7,760 nucleotides of DNA from Gammaproteobacteria bacterium (GTDB lineage: Bacteria > Pseudomonadota > Gammaproteobacteria > Nitrosococcales > Methylophagaceae). The position numbers and the translations under genes are program-made. This document shows, piece by piece, positions 1 through 5,348 of the stretch (its first letter is position 1; every line of letters starts with the position of its first letter). Under the pieces are notes generated by a model. It searched no databases, had not been told where the DNA came from, and saw only the letters and a program-made list of their open reading frames with translations. The stretch covers positions 11,918-19,677 of the forward strand of contig NVVP01000006.1 of the NCBI GenBank assembly GCA_002402245.1, read 5' to 3'.

Positions 1-625
1 AAGAAACACCCGCAGCAAATTCTAATGAAATTTCTTCTTCTAAAACATCAGGTGATTTACGGCGTTCAAATTCAACTTTAGGGTTAATAACAAATACTAA
101 TGTATCGTCCATAAAGTTCTTTTGGAAAAATAATGTGGTAGTAAATGACTCTTGATCTATATCAGCACCATCTAAACGGTATTTATCACGATTTTCATAG
201 CCTAAGCCAACAGAGAATCCCATGAAATCTTTATACGGGCTTAATACATTATATTTTAATGCAACTTCAAAACCACCATATTGAGTATCATTAAAGCTGC
301 CGCCCTCTCCACCTTGAGTTGAATACATCGGGTCATTATCAGGGTCGGTAATTTTATAGCTATGATCAAAAATCATTATTTCAGCACCGATAGTTAATTT
401 ATCGGTAATACCATATTCAATTTCAGGTCGAATATCATGAAATCTATATTCTTCTGCGCCTGCTTTACCAATACGGCTAATATCACTTAATTTAACTTCT
501 ACACTACCTTGTGGGCGTGTATCCGTTCCTTTAGCGTAAATCCATAAGTTTTCTTCTGCTTGCGTTAATGGGCTTGCAAGAAGCAGCGCACCGGCAGTCA
601 CGGCAACAAGATGTTTATAATCCAT
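1..625 (-). CDS. Exported beta-rich, probably outer-membrane protein of unknown function (5' part only)
   Basis: An open frame runs on the minus strand from an ATG at 625 to the left edge without a stop, giving about 208 residues of a truncated protein. Residues 1-23 form a clear signal peptide (MDYKH, a hydrophobic core, then LTQA), with likely cleavage before EENLW. The mature part has short alternating strands rich in Tyr, Phe, Gly and charged residues, such as EYRFHDIRPEIEYGITDKL and GFSVGLGYENRDKYRL. That pattern suits an outer-membrane beta barrel. From memory it resembles the DUF6662 group of small proteobacterial proteins, but I could not check this. No catalytic motif is visible. An AGGA sits about 11 nt before the ATG, a rather long spacing. 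The gene is divergent from the TonB-dependent receptor and its predicted promoter carries a Fur box, so iron-linked expression is likely. The substrate, if it is a pore, is unknown. Confidence 0.75.
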   Translation of the reverse strand, partial: MDYKHLVAVTAGALLLASPLTQAEENLWIYAKGTDTRPQGSVEVKLSDISRIGKAGAEEYRFHDIRPEIEYGITDKLTIGAEIMIFDHSYKITDPDNDPMYSTQGGEGGSFNDTQYGGFEVALKYNVLSPYKDFMGFSVGLGYENRDKYRLDGADIDQESFTTTLFFQKNFMDDTLVFVINPKVEFERRKSPDVLEEEISLEFAAGVS

Positions 626-696
626 ATTATTTTCAATCCTAGAATATGAGGTTAATGAGAGATATCACGTTAAGTTAGCATAACTTTACAGTGCGT

Positions 697-726
697 ATTT
701 TAACTCTAATTGCAAATCATTATCAA
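697..726 (-). promoter_or_regulatory. Predicted sigma70-type promoter of the left-edge outer-membrane gene
   Basis: Read on the minus strand, a -35 box TTGATA (721-726) is followed after 18 bp by a -10 box TAAAAT (697-702). Each matches the consensus at five of six bases. Transcription would start near 690 and leave a leader of roughly 65 nt before the ATG at 625. The Fur box at 711-725 covers the -35 box and part of the spacer, so bound Fur should block this promoter. The region is AT-rich, so chance matches are possible. Confidence 0.5.
711..725. promoter_or_regulatory. Predicted Fur box between the outer-membrane gene and the TonB receptor
   Basis: The 15 bases TGCAAAT-C-ATTATCA match the 7-1-7 Fur consensus TGATAAT-N-ATTATCA at 12 of 14 defined positions; the right half is perfect. 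It lies in the 169-bp gap between two divergent genes, one of them a TonB-dependent receptor, which is a usual Fur target. It overlaps the predicted promoter of the minus-strand gene. An AT-rich inverted repeat at 725-745 follows directly and may extend the operator. Confidence 0.65.
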
Positions 727-745
727 TAATAACTAGATTATTATT
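725..745. repeat. Perfect AT-rich inverted repeat next to the Fur box
   Basis: Two perfect 8-bp arms, AATAATAA at 725-732 and TTATTATT at 738-745, flank a 5-bp spacer CTAGA. The repeat touches the Fur box at 711-725 and lies upstream of a possible -10 box (TATACT, 756-761) of the TonB receptor, for which I see no convincing -35. It could be a second regulator site or an extension of Fur binding. Low base complexity weakens the case. Confidence 0.45.
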
Positions 746-794
746 CGTTGTTCACTATACTTGACTACTTTCTACTCACATTAAACCTATCCTC

Positions 795-2906
795 TTGAAA
801 AATTTATTGTTCTTTATCTGTATCTTCATTAGTAGCCCGTTAATTGCTGAATCTAATGACACCCCGATTGAAATTGAGTCATTAACCGTGAGTTCTCCTC
901 GTCTGAAAAGCGCTACTCTACTGTCAGCCAATACACTTCACACTATTGATTCTATTGAACTTGACAAGAAAATACCGCGTAGTCTTCCAGAGGCTTTAGC
1001 CCATACTCCAGGCGTCATGGTACAAAAAACAGCTAATGGTCAAGGTTCACCTTTTATTCGTGGTTTTACCGGTTACCGTACCTTGGCTCTTATTGATGGA
1101 GTTCGCTATAACAACTCTGTTTACCGTGATGGGCCTAATGAATATTTTTCGTTGATTGATGTCAGTACTCTTAACGCCATCGAGCTACTTAGCGGCCCGG
1201 CCTCAGCCATTTATGGTAGTGATGCCATTGGCGGCACCATTAATTTACAAACTAAATCGGCCACATTCTTTGATGAAAAATTCGACCAGTTTTTTATTCA
1301 TGGTTCTGAATCTCTGCGTTATGCCACTGCTGAACATAGTCTGGTCAGCCGAACCGAGTTAGCGCTAGGTCAAGGCCAACACTGGGGATTAGTTGGCGGC
1401 TTTACTCGCAAAAACTTTGGTGATGTAGATGCTGCTGAATTGGGCCGTTTAGAACATACTGGCTACAATGAATATGCGTTTGATATACGTTTTGACCTCG
1501 CTATTTCTGAGCAGTGGGATTTAACTCTAGTCCATCAAAATCTAAAACAAGATGATGTCTGGCGTACTCACTCGACCATTTACTCAAAATCATTTGCTTC
1601 AACTACGGTGGGTACTGATTTACAACGATTAAAAGATCAGCAGCGCCAATTAAGTTATTTTAAATTAACAGGCTACGAGTTAAATTCAATCATTGAACAG
1701 GCAACATTGACCTTATCTGAGCAGCAGTGGCAAGAAAATGGTGACAGAATCAAGTCTAACGGTAAGCGAATCGATGATTTTTTTGATTCCACTATGTGGG
1801 GTATTGATCTACAACTTGAAAGTAATATTAATGATATTGCCTTAACCTATGGCTTTGATTATTACCTTGATAATGTTGATAGTGGCCGTACCGATTATTT
1901 AGCCGATGGATCTATCGATCAAGTAAGGATTCAAGGCCCCGTCGGTGATGATGCCACATACGGTATTTTTGGTAGTTATATTCAAGCTAAGCTCGAGCTA
2001 AGTAATAGACTAAGCCTTAACCTCAGTTCCCGCTATAGTTATGTTGATGCTCAAATTGGTCAGTTTGAAGATCCAGATACTAATTTAGCCGCTTCTTATC
2101 AACAAGACTGGGATAATATTTCTAGTTCGGTTAAGGCTAGCTACAAGCTTAGTGATGATGGTTCTAAATCTATTTGGTTAGGTATTAGTCAATCATTTCG
2201 GGCGCCTAATCTTGCCGATCTAAGTCGTTTTGGTAAAAGCCGTTCCAATGAAACAGAGGTAGCCGCTACCGGCTTATCACCTGAAAAATTTTTAAGCTAT
2301 GAGACCGGATTCAAAGTTAATCATTCTAAGTGGCAATTACAAGGTAGCTATTACTACACTAAAATTGAAGACTTTATAGCTAGTACGCCAACCGGAAATA
2401 TTGTGGGTGGTTTAATTGAGGTTAGCAAACAAAATAGCGCTGATGGTTATATGCATGGTATTGAATTAGCTCTTAATTACCAGTGGAATAAAAATCTATC
2501 GAGCCATGCTGATATTACTTGGTTAGAGGGCCGTCTCACTGGTGTCAGCAGCACCAATTCAATTAGCCAAACCACAGAAGCATTTAGTCGAATCATGCCT
2601 GTCACCGCCCATTTTGGCCTTGAATGGAAAAGTGATGATAAAAATAAATGGTTAGGTACTGACATCACCTTAGCCGCTAAAGCCGATACGCTTAGTGAGG
2701 GGGATAAAAATGATACTCAACGTATTCCTCTCGGGGGCACACCGTCATATCAATTAGTTAATGTTTATAGCGGCTGGCAAGCTAACGCGCAGTTATTACT
2801 CACTTTACAGTTAAATAATGTATTTGATCAAGCTTACCGTAATCATGGTTCAGGCTCTAATGAGCCTGGGCGGAATGTTATTGTCGGAATGAAAGCAAGC
2901 TTCTAA
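795..2906 (+). CDS. TonB-dependent outer-membrane receptor, probably for an iron chelate or heme
   Basis: A 703-residue ligand-gated outer-membrane channel powered by TonB-ExbB-ExbD. Residues 1-18 are a signal peptide ending PLIA. A TonB-box-like stretch (IESLTVSS, about 27-34) follows. The plug domain spans about 45-155 and has the usual signs: SLPEALAHTPGV, an IRGF turn near 88-91, LIDGVRYN near 99-106, then IELLSGPASAIYGSDAIGGTIN. The remainder is a 22-strand type barrel. It contains FRAPNLADL at 468-476, a motif common in the heme, siderophore and cobalamin receptor groups, and it ends in the typical terminal Phe. Length is normal for the family. The start is TTG: no in-frame ATG lies near the signal peptide, and there is no clear Shine-Dalgarno. 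An ATT at 780 would add five residues. The substrate cannot be decided from sequence. The nearby Fur box and the iron-sparing neighbours favour iron, either siderophore or heme. Confidence 0.93.
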   Translation: MKNLLFFICIFISSPLIAESNDTPIEIESLTVSSPRLKSATLLSANTLHTIDSIELDKKIPRSLPEALAHTPGVMVQKTANGQGSPFIRGFTGYRTLALIDGVRYNNSVYRDGPNEYFSLIDVSTLNAIELLSGPASAIYGSDAIGGTINLQTKSATFFDEKFDQFFIHGSESLRYATAEHSLVSRTELALGQGQHWGLVGGFTRKNFGDVDAAELGRLEHTGYNEYAFDIRFDLAISEQWDLTLVHQNLKQDDVWRTHSTIYSKSFASTTVGTDLQRLKDQQRQLSYFKLTGYELNSIIEQATLTLSEQQWQENGDRIKSNGKRIDDFFDSTMWGIDLQLESNINDIALTYGFDYYLDNVDSGRTDYLADGSIDQVRIQGPVGDDATYGIFGSYIQAKLELSNRLSLNLSSRYSYVDAQIGQFEDPDTNLAASYQQDWDNISSSVKASYKLSDDGSKSIWLGISQSFRAPNLADLSRFGKSRSNETEVAATGLSPEKFLSYETGFKVNHSKWQLQGSYYYTKIEDFIASTPTGNIVGGLIEVSKQNSADGYMHGIELALNYQWNKNLSSHADITWLEGRLTGVSSTNSISQTTEAFSRIMPVTAHFGLEWKSDDKNKWLGTDITLAAKADTLSEGDKNDTQRIPLGGTPSYQLVNVYSGWQANAQLLLTLQLNNVFDQAYRNHGSGSNEPGRNVIVGMKASF

Positions 2907-2923
2907 AGCTTAGACTTGCTTTT
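2892..2923. terminator. Possible bidirectional terminator hairpin at a tail-to-tail gene overlap
   Basis: Perfect 8-bp arms AAAGCAAG (2892-2899) and CTTGCTTT (2915-2922) enclose a 15-nt loop that itself contains a near-palindrome around AAGCTT. On the plus strand the stem runs into TTTT (2920-2923), a short U-run. The structure lies across the overlapping ends of the receptor and PepSY genes, so both coding 3' ends take part in it. The stem is short and fairly AT-rich, so it would be a modest terminator. Confidence 0.4.
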
Positions 2924-3430
2924 AGCCACTTTATTTTTTGCCAAATAAGGCAATAAGAATAAGTACATTCCAGTTATCCATAAGAATAATAAGATAATGG
3001 CCGCCGGTAAAAATAAACCTAGTTTGGCAAAATCATGAAAAAAGCTACCATCATGCAGGCTTTCAATAAAGTCAGAGCGGCGATAAGCTACATGCAAAAT
3101 CTCACCAGATGCATAATCTAACTGAATTTCCCACTGATTGTTTGCTTGAATTTTAATCACACCTTTATTGGGTCTTACATCCAAACGCTTGATATCCTGC
3201 CAACTACTAATCCCCGCCTCTTCAACGGTTTTAGCCACGGCTAATATTTGTTCAAACTGGAGTTCTGATGTTCGAGATTGCGTTTTAATAGTGGGAGGCT
3301 GAACCCATTCAAACTCTTTTTTAAGTAATAGCAATACGCCGCTGATAAGCACGACTAAGATCGGCAGAGCACAAATTACTGCTCCCCAATAGTGTATTTT
3401 TCGATTAACTCTATTCCACTTTATCTTCAT
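2903..3430 (-). CDS. Short PepSY-TM inner-membrane protein
   Basis: A 175-residue protein with an N-terminal NRKIHYWGAVI segment leading into a first membrane helix (about 16-36). A periplasmic PepSY-like region of about 90 residues follows (FEQILAVAKTVEEAG, then WEIQLDYASGEILHV). A second helix at about 136-160 follows ESLHDGSFFHDFAKLGL. This is the layout of short PepSY-associated transmembrane proteins, which often sit beside TonB-dependent receptors and in some systems are linked to reduction or handling of ferric siderophores. His13, His126 and His132 lie close to the membrane ends and could bind heme or metal, which is inference. It converges on the receptor with a 4-bp overlap. No strong Shine-Dalgarno precedes the ATG at 3430. 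The tail is Lys-rich and cytoplasmic. Its role is not proven; metal-reductase accessory is the best guess. Confidence 0.85.
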   Translation of the reverse strand: MKIKWNRVNRKIHYWGAVICALPILVVLISGVLLLLKKEFEWVQPPTIKTQSRTSELQFEQILAVAKTVEEAGISSWQDIKRLDVRPNKGVIKIQANNQWEIQLDYASGEILHVAYRRSDFIESLHDGSFFHDFAKLGLFLPAAIILLFLWITGMYLFLLPYLAKNKVAKSKSKL

Positions 3431-3560
3431 ATCTGATGTTCAACAACGGTTAACTCTGGGCTAGAAACAGTGAGATAAACTAACATCTGCTCAATTAAAA
3501 CACCATATTTTAAATAGTGAATAATAAACATCTTTAATAATTAATTAGGGGATAGGTTTA

Positions 3561-3582
3561 CTGAGTTTCTACACGAAGTCAG
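3561..3582. other. Small imperfect hairpin in the gap between the sodX end and the PepSY gene
   Basis: The 180-bp gap 3431-3610 holds an imperfect stem: CTGA[G]TTTC, then a 5-nt loop, then GAAGTCAG (8 pairs, one G bulge, one G-T wobble). It could mark the end of the NiSOD operon transcript, but no T-run follows it on the minus strand, so it is not a classical terminator. The rest of the gap is AT-rich and must hold the PepSY promoter, for which I found no convincing -35/-10 pair. Confidence 0.25.
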
Positions 3583-3610
3583 AGTTTTAGCGGAGAGAGG
3601 ATGGAATAAG

Positions 3611-3910
3611 TTAAGTCGCTAGCAAGGTATTTTTTCTACCGCTGAAAAGTACTTTTGCTTTAATCGTAGACCGGGCAAGCCAGCCCATTTGTTCAGAAGA
3701 AAGGCTTTGTTCATTTTCGCCTGTTAATAAAAACCGACCAGATTCACCAATGTGTTTCACACGCTTAATTATCCGGCCATAGACAGGATGCTGGACAACA
3801 ACAATATCGCCTTCACTCAGGGTGATATAGAAGCGAGAGGCGACTACAAAGTCACCTCCCGACAATCTAGGAGACATGCTTTCACCCTGTATTTTAAAAA
3901 CAGAGATCAT
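3611..3910 (-). CDS. sodX: SodX, nickel superoxide dismutase maturation protease
   Basis: A 99-residue S24/S26 signal-peptidase-like protein that is expected to remove the leader of SodN so that its new N-terminal His can bind nickel. The catalytic serine region is IQGESMSPRL (residues 7-16; Ser11 is the likely nucleophile). The general-base lysine is Lys49 in YGRIIKRV (44-51), and GDIVVVQHP (34-42) lies between them as in type I signal peptidases. There is no obvious membrane helix, which fits the small soluble maturation protease type. It starts 7 nt after the sodN stop and is the last gene of the operon. The assignment rests on both the motif set and direct linkage to sodN. Confidence 0.92.
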   Translation of the reverse strand: MISVFKIQGESMSPRLSGGDFVVASRFYITLSEGDIVVVQHPVYGRIIKRVKHIGESGRFLLTGENEQSLSSEQMGWLARSTIKAKVLFSGRKNTLLAT

Positions 3911-3917
3911 CTAGCCA

Positions 3918-4418
3918 TTAACCTAATTTAGGGTATACAACTAATTGTGCAGGTGGGTATGGGCAGGTAGCTGTTACCGTCTCAACACCTTTTGTTTGCC
4001 AAAATGCTTCTGCAAATTGATTAACTAGTTTTAATAGCTCAGGGCCATTATCTTGGTCAATCGTTTGACGACATTTAGACCCTTGTAACATGATGCTATG
4101 AACTAATTCATTAACACCTGAAACTTGGTCAAATTGAGCTTGTTTGAAGTAATCACCCCAAATAATTCTTACTTCAGCTTTCACCTTTTCAGCATGCTCT
4201 TCTTTTTGACTCACTAAACGAGATAAACGTGCTTGGTCAGCAATCGTTAATGTCTCTTTTTCAGCCAACTCATTAATCAAGTCAAGCATTCTAATGACTG
4301 TTAATGCGGCAATTTGTGATGTACTTGGGTCGTAGATTCCACATGGCACATCGCAATGTGCAGAGGCAGTTCTAAAACCATATAATTTATCTAAACCACT
4401 TAATATTTTATGAATCAT
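3918..4418 (-). CDS. sodN: Nickel superoxide dismutase precursor (SodN)
   Basis: This enzyme converts superoxide to oxygen and hydrogen peroxide at a nickel centre. The 166-residue precursor has a 20-residue leader ending RTASA, followed by the nickel-hook motif HCDVPCGIYDP (21-31). After SodX cleavage His21 becomes His1, with Cys22 and Cys26 as the thiolate ligands and Tyr29 as the conserved active-site Tyr9. The four-helix body has the family landmark IIWGDYFK (85-92) and FWQTKG near 139-144. A 22-residue tail follows (GVETVTATCPYPPAQLVVYPKLG), longer than in the Streptomyces enzyme. Two extra cysteines, 116 and 152, are present. By hand alignment to the Streptomyces enzyme, Glu17 and Arg47 correspond to Ala37 and His75 here. 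A strong Shine-Dalgarno (AGGAG) lies at the end of the preceding gene, three nt upstream of sodN, indicating coupling. Confidence 0.96.
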   Translation of the reverse strand: MIHKILSGLDKLYGFRTASAHCDVPCGIYDPSTSQIAALTVIRMLDLINELAEKETLTIADQARLSRLVSQKEEHAEKVKAEVRIIWGDYFKQAQFDQVSGVNELVHSIMLQGSKCRQTIDQDNGPELLKLVNQFAEAFWQTKGVETVTATCPYPPAQLVVYPKLG

Positions 4419-4421
4419 TGT

Positions 4422-4628
4422 TTACTCTCCTTTATTGATTTTATTTTCTGATTGAATCTTCAATAATTTATTTACTGCGATTGCAGCAACAATACCACCT
4501 GCGACTAATAAGCTGGCATGAATAAATCCACTTGAAGCATGACTGTGGTCATGGCCGACATGCGCCATCGCAACAGATGTAAAAAGAAACGTAGTCAAAC
4601 CGCTGATAGCTATAAAAAGATTTTTCAA
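4422..4628 (-). CDS. Small His-rich exported membrane protein leading the sodN operon
   Basis: A 68-residue protein that I do not recognise as a named family. Residues 1-22 look like a signal peptide ending SVAMA; cleavage there would expose His23 as the new N terminus. The mature start HVGHDHSH (23-30) has four His in eight residues, with another at 37. A single membrane helix spans about 38-52, then a short Lys/Asn-rich tail that is probably cytoplasmic. The His cluster recalls the N terminus of HupE/UreJ nickel permeases, but the rest of that family is missing. Placement as first gene, with a 3-nt gap to sodN, suggests a role in nickel capture or NiSOD maturation; this is inference. The start is TTG, supported by GGGAG six nt upstream (4635-4639) and by the Lys-rich signal-peptide start directly after it. 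The predicted promoter is Fur-covered. Confidence 0.82.
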   Translation of the reverse strand: MKNLFIAISGLTTFLFTSVAMAHVGHDHSHASSGFIHASLLVAGGIVAAIAVNKLLKIQSENKINKGE

Positions 4629-4672
4629 GATATTCTCCCGTTTAAATTAATGAGTACCTCATCAATTGTTCC

Positions 4673-4701
4673 TTGACGCCGGTAATGAGAATTATTATTA
4701 T
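4673..4701 (+). promoter_or_regulatory. Predicted flavodoxin promoter
   Basis: TTGACG (-35, 4673-4678) and TATTAT (-10, 4696-4701) are separated by 17 bp, and each matches the sigma70 consensus at five of six bases. Start of transcription would be near 4708, leaving a leader of about 75 nt before the flavodoxin ATG at 4783. The Fur box lies between the two boxes and over the -10, the usual arrangement for repression. Confidence 0.65.
4681..4700. promoter_or_regulatory. Predicted shared Fur box for the NiSOD operon and the flavodoxin operon
   Basis: Bases 4681-4699 match the classical 19-bp Fur consensus at 15 of 19 positions. In the 7-1-7 model, 4686-4700 (TGAGAAT-T-ATTATTA) match 12 of 14. 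The site covers the -10 boxes of both divergent promoters. Fur with iron would therefore be expected to silence NiSOD and flavodoxin together, and iron starvation to release both. Confidence 0.7.
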
Positions 4702-4722
4702 TAAGATTCGTAACGATGTCAA
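4694..4722 (-). promoter_or_regulatory. Predicted promoter of the NiSOD operon
   Basis: On the minus strand a perfect TTGACA (-35, 4717-4722) is followed after 17 bp by AATAAT (-10, 4694-4699; five of six). The start of transcription would be near 4687, about 59 nt before the TTG start at 4628. Its -10 box overlaps that of the divergent flavodoxin promoter by four bases, and the Fur box covers it. Confidence 0.65.
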
Positions 4723-4782
4723 GATGATTCTTTTTTACTTAAGCTAATTTTCTTGCTCCCCCACAATTTTAAGGTATGAAAA

Positions 4783-5316
4783 ATGAGTATTAACGCAGCA
4801 ATAATCTATGGAACAGAAACCGGTAATACTGAATATATCGCTGATCTGATGAAGAAAGAATGGAATGAAGATATTGATGTTCATAACGTACTTAATATGG
4901 ACCTAGCGATTTTCGAACAATATGAATTATTAATTCTTGGTATTCCATCATGGTATGACGGCCAACTCCAAGATGACTGGGATGAAATTTTTGAGGATTT
5001 AGAAACACTTAATTTTAAGGATAAGATTATCGCTATTTATGGCCTCGGTGACCAACAGGATTGGGGGCTTTATTTTGTTGATGCGCTAGGTGCACTTGCC
5101 AGAAAACTACTCAGCCAAGGTGCTATTTTAATCGGTGAATGGCCAATAGAAGGTTATCAATTTGTTGAATCATTAGGTATTAATGATGCAGGTAACTTTT
5201 ATGGCTTAGCACTTGATGAGGATTGGCAATCTGAATTATCAGAGGAGCGAATAAAAACATGGCTTACACAAGTAAAAACCGAATTTGGCCATTTACAACA
5301 GCTTAAAGTGGCTTAA
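4783..5316 (+). CDS. fldB: Long-chain flavodoxin, FldB-like
   Basis: A soluble FMN-binding electron carrier that can stand in for ferredoxin when iron is scarce; 177 residues, normal for the long-chain class (FldA and FldB of E. coli are 176 and 173). The phosphate loop is GTETGNT (10-16). The first flavin loop is IPSWYDGQLQDDW (54-66) with Trp57, and the second is YGLGDQQDWGLYF (86-98). At position 94, where a Tyr normally stacks on the flavin, there is Trp. The C-terminal GLALDEDWQSELSEERIKTW block is typical and reads closer to FldB than FldA. The start is supported by AAGG 8 nt upstream; an ATG at 4776 is out of frame. It shares a divergent Fur-covered promoter with the NiSOD operon and is followed by a gene of unknown function after 32 nt. 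Confidence 0.95.
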   Translation: MSINAAIIYGTETGNTEYIADLMKKEWNEDIDVHNVLNMDLAIFEQYELLILGIPSWYDGQLQDDWDEIFEDLETLNFKDKIIAIYGLGDQQDWGLYFVDALGALARKLLSQGAILIGEWPIEGYQFVESLGINDAGNFYGLALDEDWQSELSEERIKTWLTQVKTEFGHLQQLKVA

Positions 5317-5348
5317 GGCTTAAATACACTTCATCGTGGAGATTATGG

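Noticed and set aside
780..794. Upstream ATT start for the TonB receptor
   Set aside because: ATT is a very rare start and no ribosome site precedes it; the TTG at 795 gives an equally good signal peptide.
1156..1362. Plus-strand open frame of 68 codons inside the TonB receptor
   Set aside because: It is a shadow in another frame of a strongly supported gene and shows no domain or ribosome site.
2477..2668. Minus-strand open frame of 63 codons inside the TonB receptor
   Set aside because: Antisense to conserved barrel coding sequence with no family features.
3520..3538. Possible Fur box upstream of the PepSY gene
   Set aside because: Only about 12 of 19 matches in a very AT-rich gap, with no clear promoter boxes around it; too weak to list.
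4691..4702. ATT trinucleotide repeat
   Set aside because: Fully explained by the Fur box and the overlapping -10 boxes.
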